A DNA stretch of 64,000 nt from NCBI RefSeq assembly GCF_010731715.1, contig NZ_AP022587.1, forward strand, positions 5,332,001 to 5,396,000, written 5' to 3'. A program made the position numbers and the translations under genes. Below the pieces are notes generated by a model. The model searched no databases and was not told where the DNA came from. It saw nothing but the letters and a program-made list of their open reading frames with translations. Of the stretch, positions 31,942-41,220 are shown one piece after another (the first letter of the stretch is position 1; each line of letters begins with the position of its first letter). The stretch comes from Mycobacterium stomatepiae. GTDB taxonomy: Bacteria > Actinomycetota > Actinomycetes > Mycobacteriales > Mycobacteriaceae.

Positions 31942-32658
31942 ATGAGCGAACAGAAGGCATCGCGGGGCTGGGCGGGCACGGTGCTCAAGCTGATGGGTGC
32001 CGGGGACTACCGGCTCACGGTCACCGGCCGGCGCGAGATCGGCCCGCACTACCTGCAGCTCAACTTCGACGCCGGCGGCATGCTCGCCGCCCACGCGGTG
32101 CATCCGACGATGTGGATCCGGGTGTGGTTCGTCGACGGCGACAAGACGCACCAGCGCGGCTACACGCTGGTCGACCCCGACCCGGACGCCGACACGGTGA
32201 GCGTCGAGTTCGCGTTGCACGACGGCATCGCCTCGCAGTGGGCGCGCGCGGCGCAACCCGGCGACACCATCGAGGCGACGGTGCTGGGCAGCCGGTTCGC
32301 CATTCCCGAGCCGGCGCCGGCCGGGTACGTCATCGTCGGCGATAGCGCCTCGCTACCGGCCATCAACTCGCTGCTGGCCTCGATCGGCGACGCCCCGGCG
32401 CAGGTGTTCTTGGAGGCCGGCTACGAGGACGACAAGGACCTGCCGGTAGTGGTCGGCCCCGACGTCACCTGGGTGGATCGCAAGAACGCCGGTCAGGGAT
32501 TGCTGGAGGTGGTGCGGTAGGCGGCTTTCGACGCCGGCGACCACTTCGGCTGGGTGGCCTGCGACAACCGCACCACCCGCTCGATCGCCAAGGCATTACG
32601 GGAGGACTTCGGTATCCCACGCAAATCCATTAAGGCGCAAGCCTATTGGGTGGCCTAG
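31942..32658 (+). pseudogene. Siderophore-interacting FAD protein (SIP family), internal amber codon
   Basis: Family members are FAD-dependent ferric-siderophore reductases that release iron in the cytoplasm. The frame from ATG 31942 encodes the FAD-binding beta-barrel (RGYTLVDPDPDADTVSVEF, IPEPAPAGYVIVGDSASLPA) and runs to TAG at 32518-32520. The same frame continues for 45 codons to a natural stop at 32656-32658 and encodes the conserved SIP C-terminus, with HFGWVACDNRTTRSIAKAL and IPRKSIKAQAYWVA. A single substitution therefore interrupts an otherwise complete 238-codon gene. Without suppression the product lacks the C-terminal NAD(P)H-binding end and is probably inactive. The IdeR box upstream is still well preserved, so the lesion may be recent, or the amber codon may be a sequencing error. 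Confidence 0.85.
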
Positions 32659-32682
32659 CCACAGGGAGGGAATGGCTGCCAG

Positions 32683-33264
32683 CTAGCGGCGGGCGCTTGC
32701 CGGGGCGATGATCGGGACGACAAATTCCTCGATCATCGCCCGCTCTTCGCTTTCGTCGCGGCCCGGGTAGGTCAGCAACGAGACGATCACCCGGACCGCC
32801 CAGCGGGCGCGGCGTTCGATGGCGGCGGGATCGTCGGGTCCCAGCGAATGCAGGAACGCCGCTGCCAAGGCCGCGATCACGTCGGACTGGCCGGCCAACT
32901 CACCACCGACCGGCGGGCGCGTGGTGGCGAACCACGACGCCAGTGCCGGGCTCTCGCGCACCATCTGCAGCGTGACGAGGATGCTGACGATCAGCTTTTC
33001 GCGAGGGTCTTCGATTCCGCCGGTGCGCGCGATGATGTCGCGGCCCAGGCGGTGCGTCTCGCGGTGGATGTACGCGGTTCGCAGCGCCTCCCGATTCTCG
33101 AAGTACCGGTACAGCGTCGCACGGGAACAGCCTGCGGCCCTGGCGATTTCGTTCATGCCGATCGAGTCGGAATCACGCGCGGTGTAGAGCTGCTCGGCAG
33201 CGTCGAGGATGCGATCTACCGCGGCTTCGCTGCGGCTCGAGGCAAGCCAGTCGGTACCGGCCAT
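32683..33264 (-). CDS. TetR-family regulator (Rv1255c type)
   Basis: A 193-residue TetR regulator starting MAGTDWLASSRSEAAVDRIL. The helix-turn-helix is IGMNEIARAAGCSRATLYRYF at about residues 34-54. The ATG overlaps the stop of the upstream cyp130 relic (TGATG), the arrangement of Rv1256c-Rv1255c in M. tuberculosis. Here the open frame upstream happens to run on into the frameshifted P450, producing an apparent 407-residue fusion that is not real. It presumably once controlled cyp130. The regulator itself is intact. Confidence 0.9.
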   Translation of the reverse strand: MAGTDWLASSRSEAAVDRILDAAEQLYTARDSDSIGMNEIARAAGCSRATLYRYFENREALRTAYIHRETHRLGRDIIARTGGIEDPREKLIVSILVTLQMVRESPALASWFATTRPPVGGELAGQSDVIAALAAAFLHSLGPDDPAAIERRARWAVRVIVSLLTYPGRDESEERAMIEEFVVPIIAPASARR

Positions 33265-34505
33265 CAGGACCTCACGGTGATCGGCACCGACACCGGACGT
33301 CGCACGTAGCTGCCGCCCGCCCAGACGACCGAATTCTCGTCGACGTCGAAATCCGGGCAGCGGGACAGCAGTTCGGTCAGCGCGACCCGGGATTGCATCC
33401 TGGCCGCCGCCGCACCCAGGCAATGGTGCGCGCCGTGGCTGAAGGTCAGGATGTTGCGCGGGGCAGCGGGTCACGTCGAGTTCGCCGGCGTCCGGCCCGT
33501 ATTGACGTTCGTCGCGGTTGGCCGATCCGTACAGCAGCAGCACGCGACGACCGGCCGGGATCGTGGTGTCGACGATCGTCACGTCGCGGGTAACGGTGCG
33601 CGCCAAACCTTGGGCCGGCGAGGTCAGCCGCAGCAGCTCCTCGACCGCGTCACCGATCATTTGTGGTTTGTGCACCAACAACTCTCGTTGGTCGGGCCGT
33701 TGGTGTAGCAGCGGCATCGAACCGCCGAGCATGCCGGTCACGGTGTCGTTGCCGCCGGTGACCATCGTGAAGGTGAACGCCAGGATCGGCAGGGTTCCGG
33801 AGATGTCGCCGTCGGCGCCGACTCCCGCAGCGACCAGGTGGGAGATGGTGTCGTCCTCCGGCTCGGTCCGGCGACGCTCGATCAGCCGGGTGAAGTAGGC
33901 CATCATCGATCCGACCGCGTCGCCGACGGTTTCCAGCGCGCCCGCGACGCCACCGTCGGCGGTGTTGGCCGCGACGATCGCCTGGGTCCAGCCATCGAAC
34001 TAGGCCCAATCCTCCTCGGGCACACCGAGGTAATGCGCGACGACCATCGACGGCAGCGGCTTGAACAGCTCCGCGACGATGTCGCCACCGCCGCGGGCGC
34101 GCAACGCCTTGATGCGCTCGACGACGAACTGGCGAACCTTCGGTTCCACGGCCTCGACCTGCCGGGGTGTGAACCCGCGCGACACCAGCTTGCGAAACTC
34201 GGTGTGCACGGGCGGATCTTGCATGACGAACGGCGGGTTATCTTGCAGTCCAATCATTTCCAGGTCGCCATAGTTGACCGTGAGGCCCTGCGCGGAGGAG
34301 AACGTCTCGTGGTCGCGCGCCGCCGACCACACATCGGCGTGCCGGGACAGCACGTAGTAATCCTGGTCGGGTGTTTCGCGGGAACGACGTGGTGCACCGG
34401 ATCGTGGTCGCGCAGCGCGCGGTACATCGGCCATGGATTCGGCCAGGTGTCGGCATTGGCGAGCTCGAAGATGACCGGTGCGTTGTGAGACATAACCACA
34501 GTCAT
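33264..34505 (-). pseudogene. cyp130: Cytochrome P450 CYP130 relic with three lesions
   Basis: Clear CYP130 sequence is spread over several frames. Segment 1 (ATG 34505) is MSHNAPVIFELANADTWPNP through VHHVVPA. A one-base loss in a short run at 34369-34371 moves the frame to DQDYYVLSRHADVWSAARDH and on to GVPEEDWA. An amber codon at 34000-34002 replaces the Gln of the family's EDWTQF. The frame then continues FDGWTQAIVAAN through the I-helix MVTGGNDTVTG and ExxR region. An extra C at 33460-33463 shifts the frame just before the heme signature, recoverable as NILTFSHGAHHCLGAAAARM. The original end is TGA at 33264-33266. The protein cannot be made from this sequence. Confidence 0.9.
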
Positions 34506-34648
34506 GTCTCATTAGTACGACAGTTACGATCAGATGTCAACTACACCGGTGATTCAGCTGATCAGTATGTGGAGGTAGTTCCGGAAACCTGAGCTTGGTA
34601 GGGCCAGCCAAGCATGGGCCGAATGCCGAAGCGTGGGCATCAGCCCAG

Positions 34649-36250
34649 TTAAACAGCTTGTTCCCCAGCAGTCTTGCGATCGCCTCGAATTTGGTGGGTG
34701 GCCGGTCTCGCCTGGGTTAATCGGCGGCGCATTATTTTGCCCGAGGATGTCATCGGTAGGTCGGTGACGAATTCGACGGCACGGGGCCGCTTGCAGGCGG
34801 CAAGACGGTCACGGCAGAACTCCATGATGGATTCAGCGGTGGGTTGTCTACGAGTCCGGGCCACTACATAAGCGACGGCGATTTCCCCTCGTATCGCATC
34901 GGGTCGACCGGCGACTCCTACGAGGGCGACGTCGGGGTGGGCGGAGATGACGCGTTCGATTTCGGCCGGATACACGTTGTAACCCGACGTGATGATCATG
35001 TGTTTGATTCGGTCTACAACGAACAGGCGTCCGGCTGCGTCCCGATAGCCGATGTCGCCTGTGCCGAGCCAGCCGTCAGTGTCGAGTGCCTCGCGCGTCG
35101 TCTCGGGGTTCCCGTGGTATCCGCTCATCACGATGGGCCCACGCACCTGGAGTTCTCCGAGTTGGCCGGGTGGCACTTCGGTGCACGAGCCGTCGAGTGC
35201 GGCGATGCGAACGTCGATCCCGGGCAGCGATACACCGATAGATCCGGGGATGGAGGGGCACAGCGGACTGTGCGTGGCGCCCAGTCCGGCGAGTTCGGTC
35301 ATCCCCCAGAGCTCTATGAGAGGCACAGCGCTGCGACGGCGCCAGTCCTCTGCCTGCTTTGCTGAGAATGCCTGTCCGCCAACGGTGCACATTCGCAACG
35401 AGCGCAGATCCGCGGTATCGAGCGATTCCGCGGCCAGCAGTTTCGAGTACATCGTAGGAACGCCTTCGAACATCGTGGCGCGCTCGGCGGCGATCAGATA
35501 GAGCGTCCTGTCGGCATCGAATCGCTCCATCAGTACGACCGTGCCGCCGGCCAGAAAGGTGCTGTTGATTGCCACGTTGCCGTACACATGCGCTACGGGC
35601 AATGCGGTCACGACGATGTCTGACCGCGAGCGGGTGTGCATCGTCGCGGTCAGCGCACAGTTCAAGAGTACGGCCTGATGCGATTGCATCGCCCCTTTGG
35701 GATGACCCGTGGTCCCGGACGTATAGACGATGGCGCACAGGTCATTTGGCCGCGCATCCACCATCGTCATAGGGTGTCTCGCGCCATCGGCGAGCAGCTC
35801 GTCGAACTCCGTCGCTTCGTCCTGGGCGCCGCCGTATTCCGCAACGAGCGCGACGTCCGGTGTCGTCGCCAGCGCGGCGTAGGCGGTCGCGCTGCGTTCG
35901 GCACCGATGATGAGCGCGCGCGAACGGCAGTCGCCGAGCACATGGGCAAGCTCTGGAGCAGTGAGCATGACGTTGATCGGGTTGACGACTGCGCCGGCGC
36001 GCAGGGCCCCGTGATAGGCCACCATCCATTGCCATGCGTTCTGGCCGAACAACGAAACAACGTCACCGGTGGCGATGCCGCGACGCTGCAGTGCCACCGC
36101 GAAATTCCGTGACAAGCGCTCTAAGTCGCCGTAGGTCAGCCGCACCGTGTCAGTGATCAGGGCCAAGCCGTCGGCGTCTCGGCTTGCGGCGCAGGGAAAT
36201 ATCTCGCCGGGGCCGATCGAAGGTGAAGCGCCGACCACGGCCTCAGGCAT
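34649..36250 (-). CDS. Acyl-CoA synthetase (AMP-forming, FadD type)
   Basis: A 533-residue acid-CoA ligase of the ANL superfamily. The P-loop is AIVYTSGTTGHPKGAMQSH near residue 172. The A5 motif is ELWGMTELAG near 314, and the hinge region GWLGTGDIGYRDAAGRLFVVDR near 393. The C-terminal catalytic Lys is in the motif SGKIMRRRL. It is the last gene of a five-gene minus-strand operon. Its ATG overlaps the stop of the alcohol dehydrogenase by eight bases. After an alcohol and an aldehyde dehydrogenase it would activate the resulting acid, plausibly a terpenoid or aryl acid, as its CoA ester. Confidence 0.9.
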   Translation of the reverse strand: MPEAVVGASPSIGPGEIFPCAASRDADGLALITDTVRLTYGDLERLSRNFAVALQRRGIATGDVVSLFGQNAWQWMVAYHGALRAGAVVNPINVMLTAPELAHVLGDCRSRALIIGAERSATAYAALATTPDVALVAEYGGAQDEATEFDELLADGARHPMTMVDARPNDLCAIVYTSGTTGHPKGAMQSHQAVLLNCALTATMHTRSRSDIVVTALPVAHVYGNVAINSTFLAGGTVVLMERFDADRTLYLIAAERATMFEGVPTMYSKLLAAESLDTADLRSLRMCTVGGQAFSAKQAEDWRRRSAVPLIELWGMTELAGLGATHSPLCPSIPGSIGVSLPGIDVRIAALDGSCTEVPPGQLGELQVRGPIVMSGYHGNPETTREALDTDGWLGTGDIGYRDAAGRLFVVDRIKHMIITSGYNVYPAEIERVISAHPDVALVGVAGRPDAIRGEIAVAYVVARTRRQPTAESIMEFCRDRLAACKRPRAVEFVTDLPMTSSGKIMRRRLTQARPATHQIRGDRKTAGEQAV

Positions 36251-37364
36251 CGCTGCCGTCGTTGGGCGAGTAGGTCAATACCGCCTTGGTCGTGGCGCCC
36301 CGACGCACCGCGGCGATTGCCTCGTTGATGTCGGCGAAGGCGAACGTGTCGATAATCCGATCGAAGGGGAAGCGGCCTTCCCGGTACATCTTTAGCAGCC
36401 GTGGAATGAGCATGGCTGCGACGGCGTCGCCCTCGATCACCCCGATTACCGTGCGCCCGAACAACAGATGACCTTGGTTGACGGTGATGTTGTTGGATGG
36501 GCCCTGAAATCCGACGCTCGCGCAGGTCCCCGGTGCCTGTAGCGATTCGATTGCCGCGCGTGCAACGACCGGGAGGGCGATGCAGTCGACGGTGTACTGG
36601 ACGCCTCGACCACCAGTCAGGTCACGTATGAGGCCGACGGGGTCGCTCGATGATGAGTTGACGATGTGGGTTGCTCCGAGTTGGCGGGCCTTCGACAGTG
36701 CCGAGTCGTCGATGTCGACCACGATGATCGGTGAGCAACCGGCGGCGACGGCAGCGAGCACGGCGGCAAGTCCGACCGAGCCGACACCAAATACCGCAAT
36801 TGACGAGCCGGGGGCGGGCTTAAGCGTGTTCAAGACCGCACCGGCGCCCGTTTGGATCCCGCAACCCAGCGGGCCCAGCAGAGCCAGTGGGAGCTCGGGA
36901 CCTACCTTCACACAGCAGCGTTGGGTCGCCACCGCGAAGGTAGACCACGACGATTGCCCGAAGAATGCGCCAAGTACTGGGCCGGCGTCGTCGTTCAGGG
37001 GCGTCGTTCCGTCGCCGCGGGCTCCGGTGAAGTTCAGGCCCATGAAATGGCGGCAATGCATGGGCAGCCCGGCGGTGCAATTGTCGCAGCGACCGCAGAA
37101 ATTGTAGGACAGCACCACGTGATCTCCTGGGGCGATCGTGGTCACTGCGCTGCCCACCTGCGTCACGATGCCAGCTCCCTCGTGTCCGAGGACGATTGGG
37201 GGTTCATCCGCTGCGGCCGAGGCGATTACGCCCAGATCGGTGTGACAGATGCCCGAGCTGACCTTGCGTACAACCAGCTCATCGGGACGTAGAGGTCCGA
37301 TGTCGAGCTCTTCCAAACGCAGTGGCGAGGATGCTGAACGCAGCACTGCCGCTGTGGTTTTCAT
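36243..37364 (-). CDS. Zinc-dependent alcohol dehydrogenase, aryl/terpene-alcohol (AreB/GeoA) type
   Basis: A 373-residue medium-chain dehydrogenase. Catalytic zinc ligands are Cys40, His61 (GHEGAGIV) and Cys168 (GPLGCGIQTGAG). Structural zinc Cys are at 90, 93, 96 and 104. The NAD motif is GVGSVG. Overall it resembles benzyl-alcohol and geraniol dehydrogenases of class III-like type. ATG 37364 overlaps the aldehyde dehydrogenase stop in an ATGA junction, so the longer frame to 37595 is rejected. The pairing with an aldehyde dehydrogenase and CoA ligase fits alcohol-to-acyl-CoA oxidation. Confidence 0.9.
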   Translation of the reverse strand: MKTTAAVLRSASSPLRLEELDIGPLRPDELVVRKVSSGICHTDLGVIASAAADEPPIVLGHEGAGIVTQVGSAVTTIAPGDHVVLSYNFCGRCDNCTAGLPMHCRHFMGLNFTGARGDGTTPLNDDAGPVLGAFFGQSSWSTFAVATQRCCVKVGPELPLALLGPLGCGIQTGAGAVLNTLKPAPGSSIAVFGVGSVGLAAVLAAVAAGCSPIIVVDIDDSALSKARQLGATHIVNSSSSDPVGLIRDLTGGRGVQYTVDCIALPVVARAAIESLQAPGTCASVGFQGPSNNITVNQGHLLFGRTVIGVIEGDAVAAMLIPRLLKMYREGRFPFDRIIDTFAFADINEAIAAVRRGATTKAVLTYSPNDGSDA

Positions 37365-38821
37365 CCGGTGAGTCCCGCCGTTTTCTTGAGGGTGATGGTT
37401 TGGTGGTTGGTGTATTCGGCAAGCCCGTGCAGCGAGTTCTCGGCGCCGATTCCGGATTGTTTGTGACCGGCGAAGACTTGGTGCGGGGAATATTGATGAA
37501 CTTCGTTGATCCACACGGTGCCGGCCTCGAGGCGGCGCGCGATGTTCTGAAGTCGCTGTACATCGGTGCCCCAGACCGACGCCCCTAATCCCCACGGTGT
37601 GTCGTTGGCGCGGGCAATGACGTCATCGTCATCGGACCAGCGCAGCAAGGGAACAATTGGACCAAACGGTTCCTCGGCCACCAGACGAGAGTTCTCCGGG
37701 GGGTTGTCGACGAGGGTGATGGGGACGAACCAGCCAGGCGCATCGCGATCGATGGTGCCCCCAAGCGCGAAGTCGTAGCCGTGCGCGCTGCAATCGTCAA
37801 AGTACTCCGCAACCTTGCGATATTGCAGCTCATTTTGGACAGGACCGAGGTCGGTGGTGGGGTCGGCGCCGTTGCCAACGACGATCGTTCGTGCGTATTC
37901 GGTCAGGGCGTCACGCACCCGGTCGTAGACCCGGTCGTGCACGTACAGCCGCTTGGCGGCGTTGCAAAACTGGCCGTTGTTCTGAAAGGCCGCCCAGAAT
38001 AGATTGGGCGCCAACGTTATTAGATCGACATCATCGAGGACGATCGCCGGATCGTTGCCGCCCAGCTCCAAAGTGATTCGCTTGAGGGTTCCTGCCGCCG
38101 ATCGCATTACATGCTTGCCGGTTTCGGTGCTGCCGGTGAACGCGACTTTGGCGATGTCGGGGTGCTCAGTCAGCCACCGGCCCAGCTCGTCGTTACCACT
38201 CAGCGCGCTCAGAACTCCCGGGGGAAGAATGTCTTGAACGAGCTCGACCAGTTTCAGGTCGCACAACGGGATGAACGCGCTCGGCTTGACGATGACGGTG
38301 TTGCCCGCATTGAGTGCCGGCGCGATCTTCCATACCGCAAGTAGTACAGGGAAGTTCCATGGGACGATCGCTGCTACCACTCCAAGTGGTGTGTGCCGGC
38401 TTACGACGAGCCGGTCGGTGGTGTCTTCGATGATTTCGTCCGGTAGCGATTGTTGTGCTACTTCCCGAAACCAGGTGATGGAGCCGTCAATCTCCCACTG
38501 CGCCATCGCCCGTGGCTTGCCCTGCTCACTTGTCAGCAGTGCCATGAACTCTTCGGCGTGGCATTCGAGTCGGTCAGCGATCGCAGCCAGCGCGGTTTGG
38601 CGTTCTGTATGCGGCCGTGCCGCCCACCCTGGAAAGGCGTGTCGCGCGGCTTCAACTGTTCGGTCAACATCCGTCGGATCCGCGCTGGGCACGTGGGTGA
38701 GAACCGATCGTGTCGCCGGGTTGAGAACGGGCGTTGAAGCTGCTTTTCGAGTGCGTGTTCCAGCGATGGTCATCGTGAAGTCGGAATCCACGCTCACCTG
38801 GACATCGGGAGTAGTGCGCAC
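37361..38821 (-). CDS. NAD(P)-dependent aldehyde dehydrogenase
   Basis: A 486-residue class I/II-type aldehyde dehydrogenase. Catalytic Cys286 is in NNGQFCNAAKR, the general base Glu252 in LELGGNDP, and oxyanion Asn156 in PWNFP. Cofactor motif FTGSTETGK lies near residue 229. GTG 38821 is used; ATG at codon 17 (MTIAGTRTRK) is an alternative. Coupled to the alcohol dehydrogenase by an ATGA overlap. Likely converts the aldehyde product of that enzyme, possibly geranial, to the acid. Confidence 0.9.
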   Translation of the reverse strand: MRTTPDVQVSVDSDFTMTIAGTRTRKAASTPVLNPATRSVLTHVPSADPTDVDRTVEAARHAFPGWAARPHTERQTALAAIADRLECHAEEFMALLTSEQGKPRAMAQWEIDGSITWFREVAQQSLPDEIIEDTTDRLVVSRHTPLGVVAAIVPWNFPVLLAVWKIAPALNAGNTVIVKPSAFIPLCDLKLVELVQDILPPGVLSALSGNDELGRWLTEHPDIAKVAFTGSTETGKHVMRSAAGTLKRITLELGGNDPAIVLDDVDLITLAPNLFWAAFQNNGQFCNAAKRLYVHDRVYDRVRDALTEYARTIVVGNGADPTTDLGPVQNELQYRKVAEYFDDCSAHGYDFALGGTIDRDAPGWFVPITLVDNPPENSRLVAEEPFGPIVPLLRWSDDDDVIARANDTPWGLGASVWGTDVQRLQNIARRLEAGTVWINEVHQYSPHQVFAGHKQSGIGAENSLHGLAEYTNHQTITLKKTAGLTG

Positions 38822-38913
38822 GTTGAGTCAATCTCCTCGTCGAGTAGTGTTGGCGCGCTATGTCTTAGAACCCGTATGACCCCCGACCGGTGTGGTCGGG
38901 GGCCGCGAGCACG

Positions 38914-40164
38914 CTATCGGCGTTTGATGGTCCCCAACCACGAGGCCAACCCCTCGCCCATGCCGTGGGGATCATCGAACGGGGTCCAGTGCATGCCGTC
39001 GACCTCAGCGACAGCGAGGTTCGGGTATTGGGCAACGGCGACCCGGCGCCGACCCCCGACCCGGGCAATACCGCCCGGCCGCCCGGCAATGTGCAGCTTG
39101 GGGATCGGAGTCTCGGCCAGCCACGCGTCTTGGCGCTCGAGCTTGGCCCGTAGCGGGGTGTTGTCATCACCAAACGGCACAGAACGCGGCCAGTCCAGGG
39201 TGGGACGGCGGCCTTCACCCGCATCGGCATAGGGACGCACGACCTCGGCCCATTCTTCAGGATCCATGATGCGCATCATCTGGCCTTGGGCGAAGTTGAC
39301 GAAGTAGTTGTCCTCCAACACGTTTCGACCGCCCTGCTCGGTGCGGATGTGTTTGAAGGTGTCGCGGACCATCATTGGCCAGTCCTCCCATTCAAACGGA
39401 GGCAGCAATGCCTCGGCGAACGCTATGCCCCGCACGCGGCTCGCATGCGACATCGCCCAGTCGAATGCGAGGTTGGATCCCCAATCGTGGCCTACGAGAA
39501 CGACGTTGTCGCCGAGATCCAATGTGTCGAGCAGGCGGTCGAGGTAGTGGGCGTGGGCCTCAAAGCTGTAGGTGCCCGGACCGACGGAGGGCAATTTGTC
39601 AGAATCGCCAGCGCCGATCAGGTCGACGGCGATTGCACGATGGGTCTCAGCGACGTGGGGAAGGACGTTGTGCCACAGGAAAGAAGACATGACGTCGCCG
39701 GGAATGAACACCACGGGGTCGCCAGCGCCGACCTCCACATAGGTCATCGTGTGGCCGTCAACGGCGGTCGACTTTTTGGAGTACTGCGCGGTGGCCGAGA
39801 TGGGCTTACCTTGAGGCAGCGCGGACTGGAGAAGCACATTCTTCATCAATGCTCCGCCGGGGCTTAGTGCCGCGCCGCTGAGGTTGACTTGTTCGAAGTA
39901 GTCGTACCAGCCCGAGGCCGCGATACCCGCCTCGAAGTTGCGCTGCAGTCCTACCTCCGGCACGCGGTAGACACAGAAGAAGTCGTAGGGCGCGCGGTGG
40001 TCGGTGGCGGGGTCGTTGACTGCGTAGGCCACAATCTCCACACCTTGGGCTTGCAGCGCACCCAGAGCCCCGGCGAGAGTGCCGGCAAACGCTTCCCGCT
40101 GCGCAGGCGGCAGATCGATCCACGACTGCTTGTAGTTGTACATCTCGACGAATATTTGTTGCAC
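38914..40164 (-). CDS. Haloalkane-dehalogenase-like alpha/beta hydrolase with N-terminal extra domain
   Basis: A 416-residue two-part protein. Residues 1-110 form a separate small domain (FVEMYNYKQSWIDLPPAQRE, then PYDFFCVYRVPEV). Residues 125-416 align with LinB-type dehalogenases: nucleophile Asp227 with halide-type Trp228 (GHDWGSN), acid Glu251 (FAEALLPPFEW) and His392 (DGMHWTP). The second halide-binding Asn of LinB (HGNPTSSYLW) is Asp157 here (PGDVMSSFLW), which casts doubt on dehalogenation. An ester, epoxide or other hydrolysis is equally possible. It is 92 bases upstream of the aldehyde dehydrogenase and 57 bases after the AraC-type regulator, all on one strand. Confidence 0.82.
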   Translation of the reverse strand: MQQIFVEMYNYKQSWIDLPPAQREAFAGTLAGALGALQAQGVEIVAYAVNDPATDHRAPYDFFCVYRVPEVGLQRNFEAGIAASGWYDYFEQVNLSGAALSPGGALMKNVLLQSALPQGKPISATAQYSKKSTAVDGHTMTYVEVGAGDPVVFIPGDVMSSFLWHNVLPHVAETHRAIAVDLIGAGDSDKLPSVGPGTYSFEAHAHYLDRLLDTLDLGDNVVLVGHDWGSNLAFDWAMSHASRVRGIAFAEALLPPFEWEDWPMMVRDTFKHIRTEQGGRNVLEDNYFVNFAQGQMMRIMDPEEWAEVVRPYADAGEGRRPTLDWPRSVPFGDDNTPLRAKLERQDAWLAETPIPKLHIAGRPGGIARVGGRRRVAVAQYPNLAVAEVDGMHWTPFDDPHGMGEGLASWLGTIKRR

Positions 40165-40221
40165 AGCAATGCCTTTCGTTCGGGGTGATGGCCGATGCCC
40201 GCGGCGCGGGACTGAGTGGGG

Positions 40222-41220
40222 CTAGCGAGGGGATGCAGCGAACCGGTGGCGGTACTCACGGGGCGTAGTGCCCAGCCGAGCTCGAAACACTCGGTGCAGG
40301 GTTTCGACTGATCCCAAGCCGCTTTCGGCAGCGACGCGCTCCGATGTCAGTTCGGTGCGCTCGAGGAGTCGACGGGCGTACTCCACCCGCAGCCGCTCGA
40401 CGAACTCACCAGGAGTCAGGCCGACCTCGGCGTGAAAGAGTCGCGCCAGATGGCGTGGGGTGACTGCGAGGCGGCGTGCCAGTGCGGCAACCGACAGGTC
40501 GTCGGTGAGATGGGCCGCGATCCATCGACGCAGCTCGGAGATGTCCGAGCGGCTACTCGCAGGCACTGACAGTGCAGCACTGAATTGGCTTTGCCCGCCG
40601 GGTCGTTGCACGAACATCACCATCAGTTGCGCGACACGCAATGCGATGTCGTCACCGTGGTCGTCGCCCACCAGGGCGGGGGCTAGATCCATCGATGCCG
40701 TAATCCCCGCGCTGGTCCAGATTCGGCCCGAGCGAATGAAGATCGGGTCGGGATCAACCTCGATCAACGGGTGGTCAGTGGCCAATTGGTCCGCGGTGCC
40801 CCAATGGGTGGTCGCGCGGTGCCCATCGAGAAGGCCAGCCGCCGCCGCGATGTGGGCCCCGGCGCACACAGCTGCCACACGACCGGCTTGCGGGCCGTGT
40901 TCGCGGAGCCAATCGCATACCTCGTCGTCGAGTACCGCAGCGGGGGTTTTGTCACCGCCGACATCGACGCGTCCGGTAACCAGGATGGTGTCGGGCCGTT
41001 CTTGCAACTCGGCAAATGTTTGGTCGACCCCAAGTCGTAGGCCAGATGACGCCCGCACGTCGTCGCGGTGCGCGGCCACCACACGAACCTCGTAGCGGGC
41101 CGCGGTGTCGGGCAGGGCGATGTTGGCCATCGCGAAGACTTCCGCAGGGCCGGCGACGTCGACGGCGTCAATCCCCGGAAAGACTGTGACCGCCACCAGA
41201 TGGGTGGGCTTGGTGTGCAT
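40222..41220 (-). CDS. GlxA/FtrA-type regulator (DJ-1/GATase domain plus AraC HTH)
   Basis: A 332-residue regulator. The N-terminal DJ-1/PfpI-like domain (LVAVTVFPGIDAVDVAGPAE, elbow Cys in AAVCAGAHIAAAAGLL) senses a ligand. The C-terminal AraC domain has two helix-turn-helices (LSVAALARRLAVTPRHLARL and SERVAAESGLGSVETLHRVF). ATG 41220 (MHTKPTHLV) is chosen; the frame opens 14 codons earlier. It is the first gene of the catabolic operon and faces away from the LinD-like gene, so it probably controls both from the 478-base interval between them. Confidence 0.9.
   Translation of the reverse strand: MHTKPTHLVAVTVFPGIDAVDVAGPAEVFAMANIALPDTAARYEVRVVAAHRDDVRASSGLRLGVDQTFAELQERPDTILVTGRVDVGGDKTPAAVLDDEVCDWLREHGPQAGRVAAVCAGAHIAAAAGLLDGHRATTHWGTADQLATDHPLIEVDPDPIFIRSGRIWTSAGITASMDLAPALVGDDHGDDIALRVAQLMVMFVQRPGGQSQFSAALSVPASSRSDISELRRWIAAHLTDDLSVAALARRLAVTPRHLARLFHAEVGLTPGEFVERLRVEYARRLLERTELTSERVAAESGLGSVETLHRVFRARLGTTPREYRHRFAASPR

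Noticed and set aside
32683..33906. Apparent P450-TetR fusion protein
   Set aside because: The P450 part is frameshifted before the heme motif, and the frame runs by chance into the TetR gene, which has its own ATG overlapping the original P450 stop.
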